Made by a program: the position numbers and the translations under genes
The notes under the pieces: model-generated
Databases searched by the model: none
What the model saw: only the letters and a program-made list of their open reading frames with translations
Told to the model about the DNA's origin: nothing
Source of the DNA: Leucobacter chinensis
Lineage (GTDB): Bacteria > Actinomycetota > Actinomycetes > Actinomycetales > Microbacteriaceae
Length of the DNA: 64,000 nt
Assembly: GCF_019049105.1 (NCBI RefSeq)
Contig: NZ_JAHQZR010000001.1
Span: 124,001-188,000 of the forward strand
Direction of reading: 5' to 3'
Shown here: piece after piece, positions 46,106-53,494 of the stretch
Layout of the letters: every line of letters begins with the position of its first letter
Numbering within the stretch: the stretch's first letter is position 1

Positions 46106-46456
46106 ATGGTTAAGACCATGACCCAACAGCAGAGCCCAGAGCCGGGCTGGTATGTAAACGATGCAGGTAAGACCCAATGGTGGGACGGTGCGAGCTGGGC
46201 TGATAAGAAGACCGAGAAAGAGGTCAAGGCCTGGCAGAAAGCGCAGATCAAAGAGAAGTACGGCAACGCAAAACTTGCCACGATCGGCCATTTTGCTTGG
46301 ATTCTCGCGGTCGTTGGTGTTCTCGCCCTGGTTTTCTCTTGGGTCGATTTCGTGCTCGCTGGCATCGGCGCGTGGTGCGTCGGAGCCGCGATTACCCTGT
46401 GGATCATCTGGCTTGCGTTCGGCGCAATCGTTGACGAGATTCGTAAGCCGAGATGA
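46106..46456 (+). CDS. DUF2510-type small membrane protein
   Basis: A 116-residue protein with an N-terminal motif PGWYVNDAGKTQWWDGASW (about 13-31), the DUF2510 signature found at the start of many actinobacterial membrane proteins, then a basic helical stretch and two membrane helices (about 60-80 and 84-105). Function unknown. Start ATG 46106 follows AGGGAAA by 11 bases; ATG 46118 is equally possible and would be leaderless if TATGGT (46105-46110) is its -10. It lies just downstream of rnpB. Confidence 0.75.
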   Translation: MVKTMTQQQSPEPGWYVNDAGKTQWWDGASWADKKTEKEVKAWQKAQIKEKYGNAKLATIGHFAWILAVVGVLALVFSWVDFVLAGIGAWCVGAAITLWIIWLAFGAIVDEIRKPR

Positions 46457-46532
46457 TCCGCCGCTTGGCTGTCGGGTAGGGGCTGGCCCCGGACTTGCGT
46501 GGGGCGCGGGTGCGGATCCGCTCCGTTTCGTG

Positions 46533-46592
46533 AAATTGTTTGCACTTCTGCCGTGAAATCGGTCTGAAATGAGGCAAAATTGCCAACAATTT
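46533..46592. repeat. Paired-palindrome element, copy B
   Basis: Two AAATTG-N4-CAATTT-type palindromes at 46533-46548 (right half degenerate, CACTTC) and 46577-46592 (perfect), centres 44 bases apart. The outer 18-base arms match as an inverted repeat in 15 positions. The spacer differs from copy A. Confidence 0.8.
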
Positions 46593-46632
46593 CAAGGAAA
46601 GCGGCACGGGGCTAGCAGGCACGAGCGAGCCA

Positions 46633-46668
46633 ACGGCCAGCCGCGCGGAGGAACGCACGGCTGGCCGT
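46633..46668 (-). terminator. Terminator of the second aldehyde dehydrogenase gene
   Basis: An 11-bp perfect stem (46633-46643 with 46658-46668) with a 14-base loop, 16 bases past the minus-strand stop. No U tract is visible. Confidence 0.6.
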
Positions 46669-46683
46669 CCAAAAGGGGGCGCG

Positions 46684-48060
46684 CTACTTCGCGACGAAGA
46701 AGAGGCGCTTGTTTGCGAACTCGCCGATGCCGACGGGGCCCATCTCGCGGCCGTAGCCCGAGCGCTTGACGCCACCGAAGGGGATCTCTGCGGCCTCTGC
46801 GGCGATGATGTTGACGTGAGCCATGCCAACCTCGAGCTGTGAGGCGACACGGGCAGCGCGTGCCTCGTCAGTCGAGAAGACCGAGCCACCGAGGCCCAGG
46901 TCGCAATCGTTCGCGAGCGCGAGAGCTTCTTCGTCGCTCGAGACGCGGTACACGGTCGCGACGGGGCCGAAGATCTCTTCGCGATACGAGGCCGAGTCGC
47001 GGGGCACATCGGTGAGTACGGCGGGTGAGAAGTAGGCGGCGGGGCCTTCAGAAAGCACGCCTCCCGTGACGAGTGTGGCGCCCGCTGCCACGGCGCGCTG
47101 CACCTGCTCGTTGACCGTCTCAGCGGCGGCGCGAGACGAGAGGGGAGCGAACTCGCCCTCGGCGAGGTTCAGTTGGTCGCCGGGGGTGAGACCTGTCGCG
47201 AGTTTCGTGAGCTCGGCAACGAACTCGTCGTAGATGTCGTCCATGACGATCATGCGCTTGTTTGAGTTGCACACCTGGCCGCCGTTGTAGACGCGGAATT
47301 CCCACGCGTCGCGGGCAACCGCTGCAACGTCATCGGCGTCAAGCACGACCATGGGGTCAATGCCGCCAAGCTCGAGTACGCACTTCTTGAGGTTGCGCCC
47401 CGCCTGCTCGCCGATGATCGCGCCGGCCCGCTCTGAGCCAGTGAGTGAGACGCCCTGCACGCGCGGATCGGCGATCATCGTCGCGATCTGCTCGTGTGAG
47501 GCGAAGACGTTCTGGTAGCCGCCGACGGGCACACCGGCTTCTTCCATGATCGCCTGTACCGCGAGCGAAGAACGAGCGCAAATGTCGGCGTGCTTGAGTA
47601 GAATGGTGTTGCCGAGCACGAGGTTCGGCGCCGCAAAACGGGCCACCTGGTAGTAGGGGAAGTTCCACGGCATGACGCCCACGAGCGCTCCGATGGGGCG
47701 ATATTCCATGACGGCCTTGCCCGGAATCGTGCTGGGAATCTCGGCATCGGTGATGAGCCCGGGGCCGTAGACCGCGTAGTACTCGATAATGTCGCGTGCG
47801 AACTCGACCTCGTCGATTGATTCGGGCAGTGACTTGCCCATCTCGAGCGCGATGATCTCGGCGAGTTCTTGTTTGCGCTCCTCGAAGAGCTCGGCGACGC
47901 GCTTCACGACTGCCGCGCGCTCCTGCACGCTGCGTTCACGCCACTCACGATAGACCGCATCGGCTGCGGCGAGCTTCTGCTCAATCTCGGAGTCAGTCGC
48001 GGTCGCAAACGACTCGATGACTTCGCCGGTGGCGGGGTTTTGAACGCGATAGTTCGACAT
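46684..48060 (-). CDS. Aldehyde dehydrogenase, succinate-semialdehyde type (second copy)
   Basis: A 458-residue paralogue of the enzyme at 23631-24986, with the same motifs: MPWNFPYYQVARFAAP (130-145), SLTGSERAG (206-214), Glu 230 in LELGG, nucleophile Cys 264 in GGQVCNSNKR, and IPFGGVKRSGYGREMGP near the end. Substitutions around the active site (QVCNSNK against QACNGSK; GGID against GGSD) suggest a different aldehyde preference. Probable reaction: NAD(P)-dependent oxidation of succinate semialdehyde or similar. ATG 48060. Single gene with terminator. Confidence 0.9.
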   Translation of the reverse strand: MSNYRVQNPATGEVIESFATATDSEIEQKLAAADAVYREWRERSVQERAAVVKRVAELFEERKQELAEIIALEMGKSLPESIDEVEFARDIIEYYAVYGPGLITDAEIPSTIPGKAVMEYRPIGALVGVMPWNFPYYQVARFAAPNLVLGNTILLKHADICARSSLAVQAIMEEAGVPVGGYQNVFASHEQIATMIADPRVQGVSLTGSERAGAIIGEQAGRNLKKCVLELGGIDPMVVLDADDVAAVARDAWEFRVYNGGQVCNSNKRMIVMDDIYDEFVAELTKLATGLTPGDQLNLAEGEFAPLSSRAAAETVNEQVQRAVAAGATLVTGGVLSEGPAAYFSPAVLTDVPRDSASYREEIFGPVATVYRVSSDEEALALANDCDLGLGGSVFSTDEARAARVASQLEVGMAHVNIIAAEAAEIPFGGVKRSGYGREMGPVGIGEFANKRLFFVAK

Positions 48061-48267
48061 TGAATCTCCTTTAGTTACTGCACTGTTGGCGCCAGCTCAT
48101 ATGAAATGGCCTGGCGATAACGAGGGGTTAGCCCTATGCATACGAGCCTACTCGGGCGAGGCTTGACACGCACGAGAACACTCGGTGAAGGCTTTGCCGG
48201 CTGCCCCTCGGCGCGTGAGCGGGAGGGGAAGGCGGTGACGATCCGCGAGGGTGTTGGCGTTTCGAGC

Positions 48268-48297
48268 TTGACACCAGGGGTGTTAACCACATAGGTT
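48268..48297 (+). promoter_or_regulatory. Promoter of the GntR-ABC operon
   Basis: A consensus -35 TTGACA (48268-48273) with TAGGTT (48292-48297) 18 bases on. The operator palindrome starts inside the -10, which implies autorepression. Confidence 0.65.
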
Positions 48298-48317
48298 CAT
48301 TAGTGAAGTAATGAACC
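48294..48317. promoter_or_regulatory. GntR (YtrA-type) operator
   Basis: GGTTCATTA-N6-TAATGAACC, a perfect 24-bp inverted repeat, 22 bases before the GTG start of the GntR gene. Confidence 0.8.
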
Positions 48318-48339
48318 ATTGAACAGGCGGGAGGGTGCC

Positions 48340-48723
48340 GTGTTTGACGAAACAAGGCCGATCTTTCTGCAGCTCGCTGACGCTTTGGCCGATGCGATCT
48401 TGCGTGGAGCGTACGAAGAGGGAGACCAGGTGCCCTCGACGAATGAACTCGCCGCCTTTCACCGAATCAACCCGGCGACCGCGGGCAAGGGGCTCAACGA
48501 GCTTGTTGATCGCGGAGTGCTCGAGAAGCGACGCGGGCTCGGAATGTTCGTTCTTCCCGGTGCGAAAGAGCGCATCGGCGAGACCCGGCAGGGGGCTTTC
48601 GTCGACCAGTATGTGAAGCCACTCCTGCGTGAGGCTGCGGCGCTTGGTATCTCAGCGAAGCAGCTTCACACACTCATTGAAGACCAGGCTGCTCAGGAGG
48701 CAGATCATGACGAACGCGATTGA
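48340..48723 (+). CDS. GntR-family regulator, YtrA subfamily
   Basis: A 127-residue regulator with an N-terminal winged helix (about 8-75: PIFLQLADALADAILRGAYE, VPSTNELAAFHRINPATAGKGL, LVDRGVLEKRRGLGMFV) and a short helical tail without an effector-binding domain, which defines the YtrA subfamily. These usually repress their own operon of ABC transporter genes, as the palindrome just upstream suggests. Start GTG 48340 follows GGGAGGG. The gene overlaps the ATPase gene by 17 bases. Confidence 0.9.
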   Translation: MFDETRPIFLQLADALADAILRGAYEEGDQVPSTNELAAFHRINPATAGKGLNELVDRGVLEKRRGLGMFVLPGAKERIGETRQGAFVDQYVKPLLREAAALGISAKQLHTLIEDQAAQEADHDERD

Positions 48724-49621
48724 AACCCGCAATCTCACTCGGCGTTATCGCGACACCGTCGCACTCGATGACGTCACCGTTTCATTTCAGACCAACACCA
48801 TTACTGGCCTACTCGGACGCAATGGCGCAGGCAAGACCACGCTGATGGCGCTCATTACGGCTCAGGATCTCGCAACGTCGGGCGAGTTGCTCGTGCAGGG
48901 CGAGGAGCCCTTCGAACGGGCAGCGATTCTCTCAGAGATGTGCTTTATTCGAGACAACCAACGCTACCCAGACGACTACAAGCTCGGCCACGCCGTCAGA
49001 GCGGCGAAGCTCTTTGCGCCCAACTGGTCGCAGGAACTGGCCGATGAACTCATTGGGCTCTTTCGCATTCCCGCAAAAACCCAGATACGCAAGCTCTCGC
49101 GGGGTCAGCTCTCGGCGGTTGGTATCGTCATTGGGCTTGCATCGCGAGCGCCGATTACCTTTTTCGACGAGCCCTACCTCGGGCTCGACGCGACCGCACG
49201 ATCGATTTTCTACGACGTGCTCCTGCGCGATTACCAGGAGCACCCGCGCACGATCGTGCTCTCGACGCACCTCATCGACGAGATGGATCGCCTGCTTGAG
49301 CGAGTGATTGTGCTCGACCGGGGCAGGGTGGTGCAAGACGCCGACGTTGAGAGCCTGCGGGGCAGCGTCTATGGCGTTGCGGGCAGAGTGACGGCCCTTA
49401 CCCCGTTTCTCGAGGGGCGAAAGGTCATCTCGCGGCGTACCGTCGGCGGCCTCGCAACCGCGATCGTTGAGGGAACGCTGTCACGCGAGGAGCGTGAGCT
49501 CGCGGTCGAGGCCGGCCTCGACCTTACCGCCGTCTCATTGCAAGAACTCGTTGCCGCATACGGCCTTGCCGAAGCCTACGAAAACGGTAACGGGGCACAC
49601 ACCGAAGGGAACGCATCATGA
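48707..49621 (+). CDS. ABC transporter ATPase of the GntR operon
   Basis: A 304-residue ABC ATPase: Walker A GRNGAGKTT (37-45), unusual signature LSRGQ (about 127-131) in place of LSGGQ, Walker B ITFFDEPYLGLDATAR, and STHLIDEMDRLLE. The C-terminal 80 residues form an accessory region. It fits the YtrB/drug or lantibiotic export type of ATPase that works with a single six-helix permease. Start ATG 48707 has AGGAGG 7 bases upstream inside the GntR gene. Overlaps the permease gene by 4 bases (ATGA). Substrate unknown; export of a cell-envelope-active compound is the usual guess. Confidence 0.88.
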   Translation: MTNAIETRNLTRRYRDTVALDDVTVSFQTNTITGLLGRNGAGKTTLMALITAQDLATSGELLVQGEEPFERAAILSEMCFIRDNQRYPDDYKLGHAVRAAKLFAPNWSQELADELIGLFRIPAKTQIRKLSRGQLSAVGIVIGLASRAPITFFDEPYLGLDATARSIFYDVLLRDYQEHPRTIVLSTHLIDEMDRLLERVIVLDRGRVVQDADVESLRGSVYGVAGRVTALTPFLEGRKVISRRTVGGLATAIVEGTLSREERELAVEAGLDLTAVSLQELVAAYGLAEAYENGNGAHTEGNAS

Positions 49622-50328
49622 ACCGGGTCATCACCGTCACGAGGCTGCATTTCAATAAGCCCGGCACCGCGCTTGCGACCCCGCTCGGCATCATTGTTAT
49701 CGTGTGGATCGTCTCGCTCATCATCGCGCTCGCTCTACAGCGGGCTGGGCTCGACCCCAGCAACCCCGAGTACGCGGCCGGGGCGCGAAATAACGCCGGC
49801 ATCATGTGGTCGCTTCCCGGTTTTCTCATTTATTACGGTGTGCAGGCCGTCGCAACGACCTTTCCGTTTGCGCTCGCGCTCGGCACCACCCGCCGCGCGT
49901 ACGTTGCTGGCACTGCGCTCGCGAGCCTCATTCACGCCGCGTTCATCACGGGTGTGCTTGCGGTGCTCCTGCTGCTTGAGCTCGCAACCGGACACTGGTT
50001 CTTTGACCTGTACGTTTTCGATGTGACCGTGCTCGGTTCGGGAAACCTCTGGACGCTGATCGCCACGGCGTTTATCGGAGTGTTCCTGTGCCTCACCATT
50101 GGCAGTATTTTTGGAGCAATCTGGGTGCGCTTCGGGGCGAAAGGCCCACTCGTGCTTGGACTCGCGCTCGGCCTGTTGCTTGCGGTCGGCGTGCTCATTG
50201 CTGTTCCGTACTTCGCCGACATCGTTGCCTGGGTGACCGGGCTGAAACTTGCGCTCATGACGCTCGGCATTGCAGCGCTTGCGCTCATTGGTACCTGGGC
50301 CTGCATGAGGCGTACTTCGGTGCGCTAG
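49618..50328 (+). CDS. ABC transporter permease of the GntR operon
   Basis: A 236-residue protein with six predicted membrane helices (about 20-40, 62-85, 95-120, 135-160, 170-190, 205-225). FALALGTTRRAYVAGTALASL resembles the cytosolic coupling region of ABC-2-like permeases. No domain can be named with certainty. It is the last gene of the operon; no clear terminator was seen before the convergent small gene at 50352. Confidence 0.8.
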   Translation: MNRVITVTRLHFNKPGTALATPLGIIVIVWIVSLIIALALQRAGLDPSNPEYAAGARNNAGIMWSLPGFLIYYGVQAVATTFPFALALGTTRRAYVAGTALASLIHAAFITGVLAVLLLLELATGHWFFDLYVFDVTVLGSGNLWTLIATAFIGVFLCLTIGSIFGAIWVRFGAKGPLVLGLALGLLLAVGVLIAVPYFADIVAWVTGLKLALMTLGIAALALIGTWACMRRTSVR

Positions 50329-50351
50329 GTCGATGACTAGGGCAGGGGTCG

Positions 50352-50600
50352 CTAAGCGATGCCCTGCCTTCGGTCATTGTGGTGACGCTTGACGGCGATG
50401 CTCAAAAACGCGAGTGGGCCGAGGGCTGGAACGAAGAAGATGGCGAGCAGCCACAAGCAAATCTCGCTGACCGAGTGCTCTGACTGGGTGCGCATGAGTG
50501 TGGTGACCGCCGCGACAAAGAGCGCGAAAACAATGAGGGCAACGGCCGCAACCGTGAGCGGGTAGCCGGCGAGCAAGTGGGAGCCTGACACGGGGTTCAC
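50352..50600 (-). CDS. Small PLDc_N-like membrane protein
   Basis: An 82-residue protein with two helices (about 14-35 and 47-68). The second, EICLWLLAIFFVPALGPLAFLSIAV, has the Trp/Pro/Gly pattern of PLDc_N-type small membrane proteins. Start is GTG 50600, supported by AAGGAGG 6 bases upstream; the longer frame (155 codons) is not coding-like. Function unknown. Confidence 0.75.
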   Translation of the reverse strand: MNPVSGSHLLAGYPLTVAAVALIVFALFVAAVTTLMRTQSEHSVSEICLWLLAIFFVPALGPLAFLSIAVKRHHNDRRQGIA

Positions 50601-50651
50601 AAAGTGCCTCCTTGACGACGATGTCTCATACGCACAAACCCTAGCACTTTG

Positions 50652-50677
50652 CGCCGTGGCTTTTCGAAGCCACGGCG
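50652..50677. terminator. UUCG hairpin in a divergent intergenic region
   Basis: An 11-bp perfect stem (50652-50662 with 50667-50677) capped by TTCG. It sits between two genes that point away from each other, so it may be a leader element rather than a terminator. Confidence 0.5.
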
Positions 50678-50699
50678 TGAAGCCTGAGGGTTCGCTCGG

Positions 50700-51209
50700 A
50701 TGTCGGTGGTTGGGTGCATGATGAAAGCCATGTGGAACCCAGAACTTCGGCTCAGCGATCAGCGAGCAACCATGCTCATCGTTATTCATGAGGCCGCAAG
50801 CACCGTGGCAACGGTGCACGATAGGGCAGGCGAGGTGATCTCGGCGCGCGTGTGGGGCGCCTCAGCGTCGCTTCATGAGATTGCTGCGGCGGTGCGCAGC
50901 GTGGGGTTGAGCGTCGGCCATTGGCAGTCCCGCGCGGGGCAGGGGGCACAGGGCGGGCGAGAGTCGTGGGCGAGCCTCAGCCGTTGGACGGCTAGGGCTG
51001 CGGGCGCCGAGGGCGGGTGGGAGAAAGAACCGGCCCCGTCTGCGCCGAACCTGGCATGGCGACTCCCGAGGGAGCGGGAAGCGCGCGAAGACGCGCAGCG
51101 GATCGACGCTGCCGTTTACGCCCGTGAACGCGCGCTCGCGGCTCGCCTGCCGCATCGGCCCCAGCTTGCGCCGCTCACGCCGTACCCAGTGATCGCGCGC
51201 AAAGCGTGA
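50700..51209 (+). CDS. Hypothetical protein
   Basis: A 169-residue frame. Residues 1-75 look like a compact domain (DQRATMLIVIHEAASTVATV, ISARVWGASASLHEIAAAV), the rest is Gly/Arg/Glu/Ala-rich and probably disordered. I do not recognise it. Codon use of the first half agrees with neighbours. ATG 50700 has GAGGG 9 bases upstream; ATG 50718 or 50730 are alternatives. An equally long frame on the other strand (50862-51476) is less protein-like. Confidence 0.55.
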   Translation: MSVVGCMMKAMWNPELRLSDQRATMLIVIHEAASTVATVHDRAGEVISARVWGASASLHEIAAAVRSVGLSVGHWQSRAGQGAQGGRESWASLSRWTARAAGAEGGWEKEPAPSAPNLAWRLPREREAREDAQRIDAAVYARERALAARLPHRPQLAPLTPYPVIARKA

Positions 51210-51252
51210 GTGGGCACGATGCGTGGTGAACCGGAGGAGGTCTGGAACGCTC

Positions 51253-51636
51253 CTATTCTGGCAGGGCCCACACGCCAAGCTCGTTTCCGCTCGGGTCGGC
51301 GAAGTGAAACCGCTTGCCGCCCGGAAACGCATACGGGGCGACGGTGATCGTGCCGCCCGCGGTTTCGACTGCTCGCTGGCTTGCCTCAAGGTCGCGTGAG
51401 AACAGAATGACGAAGGGGCCACCTGGCTGCGGCGGGTCTTCTGCTTCTGCAAGCCCGCCGACCTCGTACGATTCACCCGACGGTGCTTGCTGATCGGCCA
51501 CGGCGAGAATGCCCGAGTAGCCGGGCCCGTAATCGACGAACTGCCAGCCGAAGGCCTCGCCGTAGAACGCCTTTGCGGCAGCCAGGTTGGTTACGGTCAA
51601 CTCGAGGTAGTTGATGCTGTGGTGTGCGAAGCTCAT
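51253..51636 (-). CDS. VOC (glyoxalase/bleomycin resistance-like) protein
   Basis: A 127-residue single VOC domain. YLELTVTNLAAAKAFYGEAFGWQF opens the first beta-alpha-beta-beta-beta unit; HFADPSGNELGVWAL closes the second with a possible metal-binding Glu. Such proteins are metal-dependent lyases, dioxygenases or binding proteins; the substrate cannot be told. Its ATG overlaps the stop of a 59-residue membrane protein gene (ATGA), giving a two-gene operon. Confidence 0.85.
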   Translation of the reverse strand: MSFAHHSINYLELTVTNLAAAKAFYGEAFGWQFVDYGPGYSGILAVADQQAPSGESYEVGGLAEAEDPPQPGGPFVILFSRDLEASQRAVETAGGTITVAPYAFPGGKRFHFADPSGNELGVWALPE

Positions 51637-51812
51637 CGCATCACTCGGTCTACGGGCTTTTCGGTAACCACGATCATGAGCGTCGCGAGGGGCCCGAGCA
51701 GGAGGCTGATGAGGAACCAGTTCATGCGTGAACGGTTCTTGCTCTCAGCGAGCCCTGCGTTGATGAGTGCGAGGGTGAACCAGAACACACCCGTTGAGAC
51801 GTAGTCTTCCAT
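51633..51812 (-). CDS. 59-residue membrane protein, function unknown
   Basis: A short frame from ATG 51812 to TGA 51633 encoding 59 residues. Two hydrophobic stretches (VFWFTLALINAGLA at 9-22, WFLISLLLGPLATLMIVVT at 32-50) flank a basic loop ESKNRSRMN. The stop overlaps the VOC start by 4 bases, which supports real translation. The GPLATLMIVV pattern occurs in other small actinobacterial membrane proteins. No good ribosome site is visible upstream. Confidence 0.7.
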   Translation of the reverse strand: MEDYVSTGVFWFTLALINAGLAESKNRSRMNWFLISLLLGPLATLMIVVTEKPVDRVMR

Positions 51813-51884
51813 AGTGAAAGTGTAGTGGCGCGCTTGCTGAGATAGCGAGGGCTTTGCGCGTGTTCTGCCATAGACTGAAACGTG

Positions 51885-52643
51885 ATGAGTACAGCGAATG
51901 TCTATGAGTCCCTTGCCGCAAGAGTTTATGAACTCGACAAGCCAACTGGCCGCTCCTTCGGTGACATTGAGTTCTATGCTGCGCTGCTTGACGGCTGCAC
52001 GGGCCCGATTCTTGAGCCAGCGGTGGGAAGCGGCCGTTTTCTTATCCCGATGCTGCAGCGTGGTTTGATGGTGAGTGGAACCGACCCCTCAGAGCACATG
52101 CTCGCAATCTGCGAGCGAGAGGCCGCAAAGGCGGGTGTTCAGGCAAGGCTCGCGATGGCCGCCTTTGGAGAGCAGGCATGGCCGGAGCAGTACGAAGCGA
52201 TCCTGGTTCCGGCCGGTTCCATTCAGCTCATTGCGACCTTTGACGAGACCAGAGAAGCGCTTCGTAAGATGCTCTCACAGCTCGCTCCTGGTGGCAGGCT
52301 CGTGCTCGATCTTGATTCACTTGCTGGCCTCGCAGAACCCGCTGGGCCGGCGCGCAGCTGGCAAGATGGCGACCATACGCTGACGCTCGTGAGCAATATC
52401 GAAGAGCGTGATTTTAGCGCGCAGCGACTGACGCAGCAGTTGCGATACGAGCGGTGGAACGGTCCGGTACTGGAGCAGCAAGAACTGCAGCGTTTCACCC
52501 TGCGGTTCTGGGGCGTTGAAGAAATGCGGCTCCTACTTGAGTATCTCGGTGCTGAAACCGTGACGGTGCACGCTGACTATGCTTTCGATGCTCAGCCGAC
52601 CGAGAGTACGAGCGTGACGACGCTCGTTGCAACGGTGGCGTAG
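51885..52643 (+). CDS. Class I SAM-dependent methyltransferase
   Basis: A 252-residue methyltransferase. Motif I is ILEPAVGSGRFLIPML (about 44-59), motif II region GTDPSEHML, motif III region AILVPAGSIQLI, and LAPGGRLVLDLD follows. Asn/Asp-Pro-Pro-Tyr motifs of DNA methyltransferases are absent, so a small-molecule substrate is more likely. TAGACT at 51871-51876 sits 5-8 bases before GTG 51882/ATG 51885, suggesting a leaderless mRNA. Confidence 0.85.
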   Translation: MSTANVYESLAARVYELDKPTGRSFGDIEFYAALLDGCTGPILEPAVGSGRFLIPMLQRGLMVSGTDPSEHMLAICEREAAKAGVQARLAMAAFGEQAWPEQYEAILVPAGSIQLIATFDETREALRKMLSQLAPGGRLVLDLDSLAGLAEPAGPARSWQDGDHTLTLVSNIEERDFSAQRLTQQLRYERWNGPVLEQQELQRFTLRFWGVEEMRLLLEYLGAETVTVHADYAFDAQPTESTSVTTLVATVA

Positions 52644-52699
52644 CGGGCGAGCTCGCGGTACGCTCACAATACACGTACGTAACGAGCGAGGAGGCGGCA

Positions 52700-52903
52700 A
52701 TGTCGCAACGAGATTGGGGCATCGATGACCCCGAAGAGCGCTACTGGTTCAACGTCAAGACTGGAGAGGTTGAGGTGGGCAAGCAGTCGCTCTCGATCGA
52801 TCGACTCGGGCCATTTGAGACGCGCGAAGAAGCGCAGCGGGCAACCGCGATCCTCGAAGAGCGAGCCCGGAAGTGGGCTGAAGAAGAGGCTCGGGAAGAC
52901 TAA
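52700..52903 (+). CDS. SPOR-like short protein
   Basis: A 67-residue protein: YWFNVKTGEVEVGKQS, LGPFETREEAQRATAILEERARKWAEEE. The pattern (phenylalanine/tyrosine strand, then G-P-F-x-T-R-E-E-A helix) resembles a minimal SPOR domain and is a frequent orphan in actinobacteria. Function unknown. Start ATG 52700 follows GAGGAGG. Confidence 0.75.
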   Translation: MSQRDWGIDDPEERYWFNVKTGEVEVGKQSLSIDRLGPFETREEAQRATAILEERARKWAEEEARED

Positions 52904-52920
52904 CGTTCAGCGCATGCTGC

Positions 52921-52956
52921 TTTCGTCGGCGCGACCAGTGCGTTGCGCCGACGAAA
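52921..52956. terminator. Hairpin terminator between SPOR-like gene and bcp
   Basis: A 12-bp stem (52921-52932 with 52945-52956) with a 12-base loop, in the gap between converging genes. The stem base is T/A-rich. Confidence 0.6.
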
Positions 52957-52976
52957 ACAGGGGAGCGGTGCGGCAG

Positions 52977-53462
52977 CTATTTCGGGTCGAGGCCGAGCAG
53001 CTTACGAATTCGGCCAACGTGCCCCGTGGCCTTGACATTGTAGAGCGCGTGCTCGACGGTGCCGTCAGCGTCAAGAACGATGGTCGAGCGGATCACACCG
53101 CGCGTGATCTTGCCGTAGAGGCTCTTATCACCAAAGGCGCCATACGCGGCGAGAACAGTCTTGTCGGTATCGCTCAGTAGGTCGTAGGTGAGGCCGTCAC
53201 GCTCGGCGAACTTCGCAAGCTTCTCTGGTTTGTCTGGTGAGATGCCCACGATCTCGTAGCCCGCGGTGCGTAGCGACTCGATCGAGTCGCGGAAGTCGCA
53301 GGCTTCTTTCGTGCAACCGGGGGTCATTGCGGCAGGGTAGAAGAAGATGATGAGACCCTTGCCACGAAACGAGTCGAGTGAAACCTCGGCCCCTGACTGG
53401 TTCAGGAGAGTGAATGAGGGTGCGGTATCGCCTTGCGTGAGGAGGGTGCGTTCTTCAGTCAT
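52977..53462 (-). CDS. bcp: Thiol peroxidase (peroxiredoxin Q/BCP)
   Basis: A 161-residue atypical two-cysteine peroxiredoxin that reduces hydroperoxides with thioredoxin. Peroxidatic Cys 50 and resolving Cys 55 are in TPGCTKEACDFRD. FFYPAAMTPGC and GISPDKPEKLAKF match the BCP subfamily; RSTIVLDADGTVEHALYNV is near the end. Single gene 32 bases downstream of rsgA on the same strand, so it could be read from the aroA-rsgA transcript. I saw no SigR promoter directly upstream. Confidence 0.95.
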   Translation of the reverse strand: MTEERTLLTQGDTAPSFTLLNQSGAEVSLDSFRGKGLIIFFYPAAMTPGCTKEACDFRDSIESLRTAGYEIVGISPDKPEKLAKFAERDGLTYDLLSDTDKTVLAAYGAFGDKSLYGKITRGVIRSTIVLDADGTVEHALYNVKATGHVGRIRKLLGLDPK

Positions 53463-53494
53463 GCAGCCAGTCTAGCGAGGCTGGTGCGCGCGGG

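Noticed and set aside
50862-51476. 204-codon minus-strand frame as a gene
   Set aside because: Overlaps both the hypothetical 50700 gene and the VOC gene; Arg/Ser/Pro-rich without motifs.
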